From Torreya grandis (lineage: Eukaryota; Streptophyta; Pinopsida; Cupressales; Taxaceae), in assembly GCA_037957365.1 (NCBI GenBank), contig JARHVA010001427.1, positions 3,350,001-3,414,000 of the forward strand: a stretch of DNA of 64,000 bases, given 5' to 3'. Below, piece by piece: positions 19,622 through 32,268 of this stretch. The notes beneath the pieces are model-generated. The model was given only the letters and a program-made list of their open reading frames with translations, did no database searches and had not been told where the DNA came from. Numbering within the stretch: the first letter of the stretch is position 1; each line of letters opens with the position of its first letter. The translations under genes and the position numbers were made by a program.

Positions 19622-22107
19622 AATTTTATTTAGATAATTTTCTTAGAATTGGATGAATATATAACTCCATAGTAATTTTATTATAATATATTCTTATGAA
19701 ATAAGGAATAGTGATATGATTATCTAGGGATATTTATAGTATGACAATTTATAGGTTAAACACAAACTAGGGAATTCTTTTTGGAAACTGATAGTCAATT
19801 TAGAATATTATACCCATGGAAATAATGTAGATGTAATACAAGGGCATGTAAGAGAGATATGTGTACAAAAAATTCACATAAAGTGAAATTAAGTCAAGAT
19901 TCACGTTTCCAAAAAAATAACTAAAAATTAAATACATAAATTAATTAAAAGATATGGGTGAATAAACCTTCTACAAATGCTTTCAATACTAGTTATTCTT
20001 GTGGGGTATCCTTAATAGGTATCATATAGGACCTAAGATTATATCCTAGGTTTCATGGGGTTATGAAACTATTCTAAGTGTTAAGAGTAATTTTAAAAAC
20101 ATTTAATTACTTTAAAATGAGCCCATGTGGACATGTAATGGAATTAAACTATTTTTAAAGAGTGTAAGGTTGAGATTACTTGTGTGTAAGTAAACCCACA
20201 TGGGTATGTAATAAAATTAAATCAATATGTAAGAGAAAGAATGGGATTTTAAATAAAATGGATGTATACATAAGGAAGTACTTCCTCTTTTATGAGATTT
20301 TGTGGGGATTTTGGAGAGGAAAATGAATAAGTATCCAAACCCTATTGGTACTATTTTAGGGGTATCTTCCTATTTAATTTATAATTTTTGATTGAAGTGG
20401 TGGGGGTTAACATTCCTTTTGGAGTTTTAGTTTTGTTGAATATTTATTGGAAAGAGGGATCTTGGAAAAAGGATTATGGGATTATTTTCAAGAAGGATTG
20501 AAGGCTCAAGGTAAGTCTCTTATTTCCTGCTTATTAGTTAATATCCTTGATATATAAAATTGGTATGAAGGATATTTTTCTTGGCCCTTATTGAGAAAAG
20601 TATTATGTTTTGTAATGAAAAACATGTTCTCTAATATAGAGAATAAATAGTTTCATAATGTCATTTGTTTAAATATATTTTAATGTCTCTCTCCCCCAAT
20701 TACCATAATGTGAAAATGCTTGCTTAATTTAGTTAACTGAAACATATTTTTTAGGAAAAGTTTTTAGGTATTAATCTAGTTGTAATTTAAAACTATGTAA
20801 GAGTAATTAAAATTGAATGTATTATATTCCCATTCCTTCTTGAATTAATTAATGCATGGGCTTAGGGATATATAAATTATCATTATATTATGGAATTGTT
20901 ACTTGTAATTTTCTTATTAATTCCTTAAAGAGTTGTCTTGGTGTGGTTTTTACACATACCATGAAATATTACAAGGTATCCTTTAACATTTTATGATTGG
21001 TAAAAATGTTCACTCCAAGGCATGAGTTATGAGGTATTCAAAATTTTAAATAACCTGGTGGTGGAATAGCAGTGAGAAATATATTATCTACCTTAGATGG
21101 TTTAGATTTATGGAATATAAAAGAAACCAAATTATACTTGAGAATTATTGGTGGATTTTAACCTACAGTGGACTTGATCAAAAAAGTATAAAATGAGGGA
21201 AAGGTAAGGTAGGAAAGATGATATGTGAACCAAAGATACATAAAACCATTCCAAACTATATCTTACACTATGGGTTGGATAAGTGGTAGAGTACCAATGT
21301 CTGATACAAGTTGATATTAGAACACAAGAAACATAAACATAATTAGGATACTAAGTAAACAAATACATTAAACTTCATTTCTCATAACCAAATATTTCTA
21401 CCAATGTATGATTATAATTACACATCTTCAAAGGGAGATTATGATTAATAAATATAAATAATTAAAATTAACTAAAACATAATTTAAATAATTATACTAA
21501 AAATAATTATAATCAACCCAAAGATTAATAATACTAGAATGATGGAACTTATTCAATGAACCATAATGTTTAAAGAAGAAAAAATAACACACATCTAGAT
21601 AAAATTACAAAATAATCCATATAATTTCTTATTCTTCTTAATTGAAAAAGTTCTTCTCTCTTTAGAATGGAGAGATTATTAGTATATATAATATTGGGGA
21701 GGGGTCATCTCATCCTCCACTCAATGTCTAATTTTAAACCCTTAATAATAAACTCAAGAGTTATTATTTATGCATAACATGCATTTACATGATTTACATA
21801 AGACAACGTACCAAAATTACATAATCACAATGTGTGTATGTCTATGTGTGATCCTATCAATAGAATAGATATAAAAGTATTATTAGATTATAATAATTGA
21901 AAGCATACATATAAATCTATGGTGTTGACTTGGCACTACTAGAAAAAGAAGGTATTTTAATGCTTGGTGTAGTTACTAAAATAGTATGAGGCCTTGCATG
22001 TGAATAACTAGCTGAAGTGATAACTAGTATTGTAAAAATAATAATTTCTCATGAGTAACTAGTGTGCCTAGTAGTAATATTCCCGATTATGTGACTATAA
22101 GTTGAGT
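19622..22107. other. Undiagnosed AT-rich DNA
   Basis: No domain, LTR partner or RNA gene recognised. At 20490-20530 the plus strand has CTCAAGGTAAGTC, a good match to a plant splice donor, but no exon-like frame precedes it, so I treat it as chance. Confidence 0.4.
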
Positions 22108-22415
22108 CTAAGTGCATGTAGGTGGTATTGGTATTGTGTTATTTATTTTAGTATCAACTTCCTTGGCATCCTTGATTTGTTCATATAATACATATGTAAT
22201 GTCAAACTCAATATTGATAATGAAAAAATTTAACATAAATGGATTGAATATTTTCATGATTTCATCGATTATCCTTTTTTGCTTAGATTTTGAAGCTCTG
22301 AATTTATCTCTTTGGGCCTCTACCTTAGTCACCTTATCATTTGAAAAATTAATCGATTGCAAAATATCTTCACTAGTCTTGTATAATATGCCTTCTACTT
22401 TAGCCTTGAATATCT
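22108..22415 (-). pseudogene. Coding-like coiled-coil fragment, unrecognised
   Basis: The minus strand gives about 100 residues without a stop. The start is poorly defined but includes KVEGILYKTSEDILQ and then VTKVEAQRDKFRASKSKQ, a charged, probably helical stretch. It then becomes hydrophobic and ends in a Pro-rich tail. The charge pattern looks like the coiled-coil part of a retroelement gag, but no capsid or zinc-knuckle motif is attached. The neighbouring plus-strand signals at 22468-22560 would place an LTR here instead, so one of the two readings is probably wrong. Confidence 0.3.
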
Positions 22416-22467
22416 ATATAGTTTATTTGAATAATCATTAAAAACTAATCCTATTTACTAGTTTCCC

Positions 22468-22560
22468 TATATAAGTAACCAAAAATATGACCCTCATATC
22501 ACTCATAATTTATATAACCTCTCTCTCTCTCTCTTGTCTCACAAACTATGATATCAAAGC
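22468..22560 (+). promoter_or_regulatory. Possible LTR end: TATA box, TC tract and primer-binding site
   Basis: Within 90 bp there is CTATATAAG (TATA-like, near 22468), a short CT repeat (22511-22533), TGTCTCACA, and then TGATATCAAAGC at 22549-22560. The last differs at two positions from the TGGTATCAGAGC primer-binding site used by many plant LTR elements. The order is that of a plus-strand U3-R-U5 end followed by a PBS. I could not find the second LTR or a gag downstream, so it may be a truncated element or coincidence. Confidence 0.4.
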
Positions 22561-23899
22561 CTTCATCTATTGGTGCAAATTGAAGGCATTATCTCTTTTA
22601 AGAAACACATAATTCAAGACCCATAAAACTTCTTAGGTCATTATTAGGCCTAATTTATTTTAATCACTATTTATTTCATAAGATAATAAGAAGTTAAGCC
22701 TATTTTCTAGTTCTTTTAATTGGTTCTACAAGGTTAACACTCTTCCCCAAATGACGCTGGTACTCAACTTAAAGTCCTTATCATGTTTAAGATGTTATGT
22801 AATTTCTTCACTAAAATTTAATTTTTTTTACTATTTATCTTAAACCCTAAATAATTTTCCTTAGTATAGTCCTTTGTCTTGCTTATTCATATATCATGTA
22901 CATCTATTTCATGTCTTCCATAGTTAAGTCCATGAAATCACAAAATTCCTCTTCATATTCATTAGGGTCATTGGGGTTCATTTTTTATTTATTTTACAAG
23001 GGTAAATAGTTCTCATTTTGTTCTAATATTAATTATTTATCTTTCCTATCCATTTTTTTTATTTTCTTAACCCTTTGTATAATACATGTTTGATTATCAA
23101 AGCATGTACTTATTTTTGTAGGTTTGGTGAGAACCAAGCCCATTTTATTATTTTTTCACTCTTATAACTATTTGACATAAGAAGGGATACTGATATCTAT
23201 TTATTCTTCAATATGACTATTCTTTATATAGGTGTAAGGTGATGAGAATCTTGGTGGAAACATTGAATCACTTATTTATATAGGTACTTGAAAAGGTGGT
23301 TGATTGAACATGTTCCATCTAAAGATGTATCTTTAGGGTGTAGTATCTACCACATAATTCATCTCTCTTAGGGAATTTTAAATTATCATAATGGGAAGAC
23401 TTAGTTTGATTAAATTGAGTAATGGAAAATATAATTTTATTAGATTTCCTTAAAGATGAAGGTGGCGTTTGTGTTTCAAAAATGGAAATAAACACCAAGT
23501 CTTCAAAATGAACCTTCCTTCTAGGGGCTTGGGTTCTAGTTGTTATTAGAGTTGTGAAAAAAATAATATAATAAAAAGAACTATAAGTTTATTTATATGT
23601 TTCTTTAGTATTATAATGGGTATGCAATGAATTAATTTTCCAACAATGTTGTTTTAATAACTCATAGGAGAAAGGGGTGTAACACCTAGACAAGTATATG
23701 GCAAATTAATAATATTAGTATCTATAAATTTAAGTGAGCTGGTAAGAGAAGACACTACCTTATTGTGAACTTTAATTTCTTATTTGGTAAGAAAATATTT
23801 GTCTTGTGTGGGGGATGGTATGTATTTTCCTTCCAATAATCTTGTGTATGTTTATTTATATTTTTATTGTTCAATTTATTCATACTCATTATCTTTTAT
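22561..23899. other. Undiagnosed AT-rich DNA
   Basis: No recognised domain. If the PBS just upstream is genuine this would be the start of a plus-strand element interior, but the plus-strand frames are short and T-rich and show no gag pattern. Confidence 0.35.
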
Positions 23900-25240
23900 T
23901 ATCTCAATTGTCTCAATTTTTGCCTTTTTTCTTCTTCTTCCATATTTTTTAGTTCCTCCTCTTCTTCACCACTGATATAATATATCATTTAAATTGCATC
24001 TTCATGTTCTTCCTATGATTCCTCAAAAAGAGTACCTTGACAAATAAATATACCTTATGTATGCCTTTCCTCTTTTTGGGAAATATTATGAGAGACTGGA
24101 AGACTTCTAGACTTCCTTTGGTAAGTAACAATAGGTGGATAAGTATAAATGGGGGCTTACAATGAATTAGATGGAGTGAAATATTAAATGGATTCATTAG
24201 TGGATGTAAATTAACCATATAAAATAGGTGGAGGTGAAGTGGGAATGGATGATACATCCATGATAGATAGAGGTGGAGACACTGAAACTATAAGTGATAA
24301 TAGTGGATATGTTTGAGGTGATGGGGTACTAATATGGATGGAAATTCCACAAAATATCTTTACAAAAACTCATAAATACTTACTTTTTAAACTATAGTCA
24401 AAGTAGGTAAATGTGTCAAAGAAACTACTCCTAATTTCTAACATGTAGGAGTTAGTACCCTTGAAGCTTTTTAGAGGGTTGCATTATATCCATTGGTTGA
24501 GGATTTGGAAGTCCTTTAAGAATATTCTTCTTTGTTTAGGGATCCATATACCTTTTATTGGAATATTATTCCAATGGTCTAAATTCTTCAAATTTAGGAG
24601 AGGGGCGATGATCTTGTTCTAGTGATTATTGAGAATATGGTTAGGTCCTTCAATAACTTATAGATATATTTGCCTCCTCTATAATATATCTAGTGATCAA
24701 AGGATTATAATAAATATTATGTGAAACTAACATTATAATTTTGTGTTTGTTAATTTGAATGTATATCTTTGATACATTTGGATTATTGATAAATATTTCA
24801 TCATGCTCAAAAATTATGTGGCCATAGGGAATATGAACTCCCTTTTTCTTGATATTATCTGATTCTACCTGTGGGGTCCCAATATATGTATCACACTTAT
24901 TAAAAACCATAATGGACTATGAATTTTACAACTAAACCTAGGTGATTCCTTACTAACTATTAAATGTGACTAATGGTTAGAGGGGTTTTTTGGTATCACC
25001 CTTGGTGTTTAACACTGAGATATTCATCCATACTATTGTATATATAATGTGTTATTTCATACTATGCCACCACCTTATTAAGGACATAATAAATAGAATA
25101 TATAGGAGGTTCCCTAGTTCCCTCTATTTTAATCCTCATACAATTAGGATAGTAATAATAATCCCCTCTTTTATATATACTTCTCATATTATCATAAATC
25201 CTAGGCATTTAATGCCCATAGATATCTTGGTATACTTATT
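23900..25240 (-). pseudogene. Unrecognised decayed coding region
   Basis: From about 25240 down to 23900 the minus strand reads, through several frame changes, as protein-like sequence. First comes a Tyr-rich, basic part (about 25200-25030, including KRGDYYYYPNCMR). Next is a stop-free run at 24910-24650 with VHIPYGHIIFEHDEIFINN. Then follows a part rich in Leu, Asn and Lys near 24610-24480, a Pro/Ser-rich linker near 24300-24200 (SIPTSPPPIL), and finally an acidic coiled-coil-like patch near 23970 (SGEEEEELKNMEEEE). I do not recognise the protein. It lacks RT, integrase, protease and zinc-knuckle motifs and has no LTR pair around it that I could see. It could be an accessory protein of a transposon or a dead host gene fragment. 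Confidence 0.35.
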
Positions 25241-26547
25241 GGTAAATTTATTCTAAAATTATTTTAATTTTCACTTCTAAACCTATAAACATGAAGTATG
25301 GAGTCATCATAGACCCTATTCTTTATGTATTCATTACATGGTTCCTAGGGTGGATTTTAAGTCTTGTGTATTGTCCCTATGACTATGTCCACCACATATG
25401 ACAACATATAAAAATTTCCATGAGAGGGCCTTTGGTCAAGTCTAAACATTTATGACCAAAATACTATCTAAAAATGGCACCCATTCCTCATGCACATAAG
25501 TGATGTTCTTAAAACCATATAATATATTCATCAATGTCATTGATATTTAAATTCTTAGATTGAACTTAACTATGAGGATTGAGGAGATAACACCTTGACT
25601 ATTTAGTCTTTTTCCCTTTTTGAGTCATTTTTTGATTTACCCCTCAATTTTATTATTTTATAACAAAAAATTAGTTGAAACCTAATAAAAGGTCACCTCA
25701 GGCATTGGAAGTTTTACATACATATTTATTGCTTCCCTATAAATATATTCTATTGTGATTTTATGAAGTTTAAATTATAGGCAATCCTCAGTAACATCAC
25801 CATTAATTAATAAATTATGAAGTAAATTAATGCAAAGCACTACCTCAAATTTTTTATTATGTTATGAAATATTATGGTGTTAATTGGTATAAAATCATAA
25901 ATATATCTTTGATTATCTTTAGATATTTGATATTATGGTGAATATAGATCTACCATCCTAAATGGTTGAGTAATGAGGGAATAAAATATAAAGTGCTACC
26001 TTGTAAAATATTTTGTTTACATATTTAGGCCCACCTATGATGGTGTATGGGAAATGAAGTTGATTATGAGATGTTTATGATTAATAAGCCATTTTTATAT
26101 TGTAAAGTTTTGTAAAATTTCTCATAAGTTGACTAAAAGTACTTGAAAATTCACTAGAAGAAAAGCTAGGGATTTTGATAGCTAGATAGCTCAAATTCAT
26201 AGTTTGCACATATTTGATTTCTCATAATGGTGACTTGATGTCATTTGTAAATTTTCATATACTAAAAAAATATCAAGACTTTGAATACTCAATTTGTGTA
26301 GAGTTAATGAAGTAGTGGATTTTGGTTTTGTCTCCTATTTTGATTTAAATTTTCCAATTAGATTTGGTAGGTGCCTTTTTTAATGTGAAAACCTTCAACT
26401 CATCATGAGTGCCTATTCATCACCTTAAAGTAGGTTTCCATTTACTATGCATCAAATTTTTCCCAGATATTAAATTTTACATTTGTATTATAACTATACA
26501 TCTCTTGATTACAATCCTAGTCACAATGTCACTTACCCAAGGGTCTT
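25241..26547. other. Undiagnosed AT-rich DNA
   Basis: No domain seen on either strand. It is the left flank into which the 26553-33552 element inserted. Confidence 0.4.
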
Positions 26548-26552
26548 TAGTA
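26548..26552. repeat. Target-site duplication, left copy (TAGTA)
   Basis: TAGTA immediately outside the left LTR is repeated exactly at 33553-33557 outside the right LTR. Five-base duplications are the usual footprint of LTR-retrotransposon integration. Confidence 0.85.
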
Positions 26553-27879
26553 AGTTTAACCATAAAATGTAGATTAAATAATATATGGTTAAAGGGGAAA
26601 GAGATAGTCTAGGTCACAGGCATGATAAATTATCTCTATAGTAGGCTAATTAATATGCAAACTCACATAAACAATATTATAAATTTATATACTGACCTAT
26701 GCTAAAAATATAAAGTAAAACTATGATAGATATTTTAATGGAAATGACAAAAATATACTTATCTAGTTTTAATGTTAATAAAAAATTGGATTTGGAACAA
26801 ATATGAATTATACTAGAATTATATTATGGGACTACAATCACATTTTAGATTAATCACTTTTATGGCCTCAACCACTTGCATCAACTTCAGATAGTTATAT
26901 CGATGTTTTTATATAAATTGGATGTATGTGTCTTATATATAATACTGATTATATTTGGATACAACCAAATATAATGTTCTAGGATTTGTTTCACCTTCAC
27001 TCTAGTGTGCTCATATATATCTCATGCATTGTCACTCTTTGTCAAATAACAAAATCTTACTTCTTCATCTTCATAGTGATTATGGGAAAATGGGTTAGTG
27101 GGATAATATTGTTGAGTTAACCCCAAATACCCTTATATCAATGGGTTCTACCTATATATCCACAAATATGAAGAGGGATTTTTACTCATTTATTACTCCA
27201 CTACATGTGTGCTTATGTGTGCATAAGTATGTAATATGTGATAAGAAATTACAATAGTGATTTAGATTTTAACTTGGCAAATATGGATCATGGGTTTCTC
27301 TTTTAGTAATTAAAACTTGTATATGTGTTATACCTATGAAAAATATGGAAATAGGGGAAAATAAGGAAGTTTTTCTCATCCAAAAATTTTTGGTAAGTTG
27401 CCTTGTGAGTTATTTGGTCTTTTCTAGGTGAGGAATTCATGAGGATTGATCATGTATTTATACCAATCCTTTAAATAAATATATTATATTAAATTAATTA
27501 GGTTAACCATAGGGATATGTTTCATTTTCAAATTATATGACTTTAGGGCACTAAACACTTGCATTAAGATATGACACTTTCATTGATGTAGGCATCTGAC
27601 TAGGATATAAGTATTTAGGTAGTTATAAAATTGACATGGGTCCAAAACTTCTAGATACAAAAGATAAGTAGGTTTATATCATTTTGAGTATTATATAAGG
27701 TCTGAGTCATCAAAATAACATTATTCATACTAAGAGATAAGCAATAGGTACAAATAGATAGAACATGTGAGCCTTTCAATAATGGGGAAAAGTCTAGAAT
27801 TGAGAGGAATATCTAAGGTCTATATCTTCCAATTTTAAAATACTAAGGTACTATATAAATAAAAAAAATAGTGTCTACA
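26553..27879 (-). repeat. 3' LTR of the 26553-33552 element
   Basis: Aligns with 32269-33552 from the GTTTAACC start through 'TCTCTATAGTAGGCTAATTAAT', 'CACCTTCACTCTAGTGT' and 'CATAGGGATAT' to the terminal TACA. The canonical TG at its plus-strand start has become AG. Confidence 0.88.
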
Positions 27880-27892
27880 TTCCCCCCCTTTT
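27880..27892 (-). promoter_or_regulatory. Polypurine tract
   Basis: TTCCCCCCCTTTT on the plus strand, that is AAAAGGGGGGGAA on the element strand, directly abuts the 3' LTR. This is the plus-strand priming site expected for a minus-oriented LTR element, and it independently supports both the orientation and the LTR boundary. Confidence 0.85.
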
Positions 27893-28704
27893 AATATATT
27901 AATGAAATTTCTACTTTAAAGGAAAATAAATGCACAAATGGATGTGTATAACACACCTTGCCTATTCATGATCCCGACATGAGTGATTTATTAGTGATAG
28001 AACTAAAACCAAGAGCATGTTATATTATATAATCAATTCACATAATATGAAATCAAGTTCATTTAAATTTTTGAAATATAAATAGTAAGGTTTAGGAGTA
28101 CATATGTGTATTGATGTAACCACCTTGCCTTTTAGAAGCTTGATTTGAAAAGATATATCATTATGAATTGATAGAGCTAATATTAGGAAAAATATAAAAT
28201 ATATAAAGTGCATAAATATATAAATATTTTAGGGCACATGCCCCCAACCTTAGATAATAAGGTGAATTTCCACTTGATAGTCGATATTAGCTTAAATATG
28301 TAACCCAATCAAACTTATAACCTAGTCAGTGTGAGTGAACCAAGTCAGCACGAACTATAAATTTGGTGAAATTAGATGATATAATAAAGTCCAACATATA
28401 AAACTTACAATATTGAGTGATGTAATCACCTCAACCATACCAAAAAGTAAACTAGCTACTACATTAGTTTGTTTCAATATAATTTTTAATAGTCTAAACT
28501 ATTGAGCTAAATTCCATAGAAGTGTTTTGAAATCTGAAACTAATTTTGATTTTTAAATTTAAGTCCCATTTTCATGTCATATGAACCTTGTATAATTCTC
28601 ATGGTGAAAATTGGGAATAATGGTGATACCAATGTTTAGAATTATTCCACAACTATGTATCTAAATCTTATAACTATAAATATTGGCCAATTTGAAAACT
28701 ATGT

Positions 28705-28864
28705 AAGTGTGGACATTATTTTTTCCATTACATTTCCTTAATATAATCTAAAAATTAGAAATAGTGTAAGTGTGTAGAACATGTTTCCATAACATACCCC
28801 ATTATATATCTGAAACTAATAACTAGTATGGGTGTGGAAAACATGTTTACAAAACATGCTCCCC
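28705..28864 (-). repeat. Tandem hairpin block, three ~61-bp units
   Basis: On the element strand three units each begin with a G-rich word, then CATGTT...AACATGTT, then a 'CCACAC..TAC' tail. CATGTT and AACATG are inverted, so each unit can form a small stem-loop. Units lie at about 28827-28864, 28766-28800 and 28705-28737; the last is the most decayed. The same block occurs in the 54264-60349 element at 59815-59980. Confidence 0.65.
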
Positions 28865-30069
28865 ATTAAAATCTATATATATGAATATTGTGGAAGACAT
28901 GAATTTATGCAACTTGTAGTTACTCTAACATAAAAGGATAATATAATTATATAATATGTGTACAAATCATGTAGCATATAGGATAAACATGTTTAGGTAG
29001 ATATATCATTGAGATACATAGTGTGTGTTCACATCACGTCATAAGATTCATGATCTATATCAGGGCAATGTTTAGATACTAATAGTACAAGCTCAACAAT
29101 AAATTAATCACACACAAGATCAATCAAAATAAAATCAAAATACAATGGTCCAAGAAGACCTCAAATAAGGGTCATGTTTAAATGTTACACAATCAAAGGG
29201 ATGTGACATAATCAAATGTCCACAAATAAATTAATGACACATTCAAATGTCCATAAAATAATAAATGCCAATATAAATGTCAAAATAGGAAAACATAGGT
29301 ATGGAGAATAGAATCAATGGAGTTAATAGAAATTATAAATGATGTAAATTTATTTGGATTTTCAATTTTTTTAAAATTTTTTTGGGTATTTTTGAAATAT
29401 TTGAAAATAAATAACTATCCTATGATCTCATCCAATATATGATAATAAGTATCTCCACACTATTAAATTAGTGTAATAAGTTATTAGCACTACCAAGGAG
29501 TTGTATAGGTGCAATATATATCATTTTAGCATTTTGATGCATTGTTTATGTATAATAAGACTTTGTGGCCATTAATAAACAATATAATGGATGGGGGTTA
29601 GTGTAAACCATCATTGAGTACTCTATGGTTTCTTTGTAATAGTATTAATAAGAACATGTTTAGGTTCTCTAGATATCTAAGTATGGTGTGTAGTAGATGA
29701 GGATTCTTTGGAACCCACTATGGATCTCTGATGTAATGGTATCACAAGTGCAAGTCACCTAGGAAAGGGTATTTCCTACTGCTTATTATTTAATAGAGGA
29801 TTAACCTTGTTAGGTTTGATAATTAATTAAATGGGTATAGATTTCTATTTTTCAAGAGGATGTTCATATGGAATTTGGGAAATTGAAATTACCTGATTGG
29901 CATGAATGTATTTAACACACCCATGCATTATAGAAGATACTAATCAAAATGTGTATATCCAAGGTCATCCCAATAAATTATCAAAAATAATTGTGGAAGG
30001 TATAATTAAAAATAAAGTAACCACATATATGGAACCCACTTATAAAGGTAAGTCAATCTCACTAAGAAC

Positions 30070-30351
30070 CTATAATGAGGTGCTGCCAAATTCTCTAATT
30101 GATCCAGTAGAAGGATTTAAATCATGAGTTGTATAACCCAAATGAGTAATTAATGTCATGGTACAAATATTATTTATCACACCATTATCAATAATTATAC
30201 TATGTATATGTTGATGATCAAGGTATGTTTGAATGAATAAATAATGAAGACCATAATCATCATCCATAATCTCATTGTCATCACAGGTAATATAGGGTCT
30301 CAAAATCATAGGAGGTGTATGTTGAATATAATTACCAATAATCCCATCCAA
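30070..30351 (-). pseudogene. Retropepsin-like protease domain of a Tat-like element
   Basis: A stop-free run of 93 residues. The active-site region reads SIIIDNGVINNICTM, where Tat-type proteases have (V/I)(L/I)(V/I)D(N/T/S)G followed by an N(I/V)C(P/T) block. The putative catalytic Asp codon is 30187-30189. A following LGYTTHDLNPSTGSIREF segment has the LGY...DLKPS...R pattern typical of this lineage. Upstream is a Leu/His/Tyr-rich strand. Retropepsin would cleave the gag polyprotein in the cytoplasmic particle. The flanking gag frame is broken by stops, and no polymerase follows, so the domain is a relic. An overlapping plus-strand frame (29906-30127) is not real. Confidence 0.72.
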
Positions 30352-30517
30352 TGGGTTCCCATAATGTGATGAATGGGGATGTGTATTGTATTCCCTTTAT
30401 ACCTTTGGATCCTTCTTAGAATGGTCTTGTAAAATATTGTTAACTATTTTTTTCTTCTAGTGATCACTAGGTTATAAACTTGATTCTTTTGTAGAATCAT
30501 CAAATTTAATATTTTAG

Positions 30518-31330
30518 TCATTGATTAATTCTTGGATCTTATGCTTCAAGATAAAACAACTATTCATAGAATGCACAGGGCCTTGATGATAGTCAAAATA
30601 ATAATTTATATCAAACCCTTTGGGTATAGTTATACCTATTTCAACCTCTATAGAATAATATAGAGATATAAGATGACACGCTACAAGAAATGGTAGTAAT
30701 GAAATAGGAGGCTCAAGTTAACATTTAAATTGTCTCCTTGGTGCACTAGATAAGACAAGCTAATTAGGCTATTTTAACACCACAATAACTATAGTAGTTA
30801 TTTCCATTTTAGGTTTAGGATACTTTTCCTTATAATTTGGTTTAATATTAAACTTTGTAGTAGAATTATATTTAGTCATTGTGTTTATTACATGATTATG
30901 CTTATTTAATGAAATAAGTGTCATTTAATGATTGTGAATAATATGGAATTCATCATTAAAAGATTTGATTTTTTTCAAAATAATGAAATCATGTAATGGG
31001 GAAATAAAAATTTACTTAAGTATATGTTTAAAATTTTTATCCACCAATAGATTGGTCATTTTAACTAACATTGTCTTATACCTTAAGACATATTAATTTA
31101 TAGGTTCATTAGTTCATTGTTTGATTTTTACAATTTGGGCATAATAAACCTTTTTGGTCATATTAATAGAGAAGTGTGCCAAAAACTAGCCAAAAATACG
31201 TTTGAATATGTTTAATGATTGGGTTGGTAAATCATATAACCACCTCAAATTATATTATTTCAATATCCTTGGAAATAATTGGATCAAAAACTTATCATTG
31301 GAGGCATAATCAAGGTAGGCCATATAGAAA
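30518..31330 (-). pseudogene. Decayed gag of a Tat-like element
   Basis: Minus-strand reading from about 31312 gives a capsid-type helical domain: DYASNDKFLIQLFPR, then W..DLPTQS, then FLAHFSINMTKK, and near 31050 YVLRYK. This is the order of plant retrotransposon gag (Retrotrans_gag-type). Further on, at 30632-30518, FDYHQGPVHSMNSCF followed by LKHKIQELIND matches the C/F-x-YH-x-GH-x(4)-C motif and 'LK.KIQ.LID' tail that end gag in Tat-lineage elements; the first cysteine has become Phe and GH has become VH. Stops interrupt the frame several times. Gag would package the element RNA. The protease lies just downstream on the same strand. Confidence 0.68.
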
Positions 31331-32250
31331 TATCAAATATGTTGTTGAGGATCACCCTTGCCATCATAAAATGTGAACATGGGTGAAAAAATACTAGTTG
31401 GTAAGGGGTGAAAATATATCTATGATGAAAGAAGATTATGCAAAACCTCTTGTGAATCAATATCATAAGGTGATTTAAAAGAATTTTGATTAATATTTTT
31501 AGCATTATTTTTAAAAAAAAAAAGTGTTAGCAAGATCTTGCACCTATTGGTATTTAAGGTTGGAAACTTGAGAAGTCACCAAAGGAGGTATACCCATAGG
31601 TTGGGTAGATATAGGCATTGAAACTAAAAATGTGCTTTAACTATTAAGGTTTAACATGTAATATGTGGTAATAGTAGTTTCAAGGAAAAAAGGTGTGAAT
31701 AAATATCTCATGCCCCCATTAGCAATATGAAGTGGTAAGGTGCTCATTGAGAGGGTTATTTGTATAGGGGGATGACACACATCTCTAGTAGAATGATAAA
31801 TATGTGGACCTACTTATTCATCTATGCTTTTTTAATTTTTATTTTTTAATATGATTCTTAAGATTTCATAAATATATTTAGGGTTTTGATGAATACACTC
31901 AAGAAATGATACAATTGCTTTCACTTGTTCATGACATATTTACTCATGTTCATTAATTTAATTAGACTCATTTTTTTCATAATCATAATATGATTATATG
32001 ATAACCTCAATATTATTACTTCCATGTTCAACATTTAAATCATCATGGACCATATGATTAGGCCCTTCATTAGTTTGAGACATTGTAAGTGGTATGAGAG
32101 GAAACTCAATGTGTTCAAGATTCAAACCTCCCAATCTAGGGCTATGTCTAGGTTGAATACAAAACACTATTAGTAGGAAATGAAAACATATAGCAATATT
32201 AAATCCTTGATAACTTAAATCTCTATGAATCATAAAAAATTACATTAATA

Positions 32251-32266
32251 TAAATTGGGTTCACCA
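32251..32266 (-). promoter_or_regulatory. Primer-binding site
   Basis: On the element strand TGGTGAACCCAATTTA begins two bases after the 5' LTR. TGG at its start complements the universal CCA tRNA tail. It is not the initiator-Met type; the cognate tRNA cannot be named from this alone. Confidence 0.7.
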
Positions 32267-32268
32267 AA

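Noticed and set aside
20480..20530. Splice-donor-like CTCAAGGTAAGTC suggesting a host gene intron
   Set aside because: No exon-like frame precedes it and no acceptor with a following frame was found. A single donor match is expected by chance.
29906..30127. Plus-strand frame of 73 residues
   Set aside because: It lies antisense to and overlaps the minus-strand protease of a Tat-like element, and lacks any domain.
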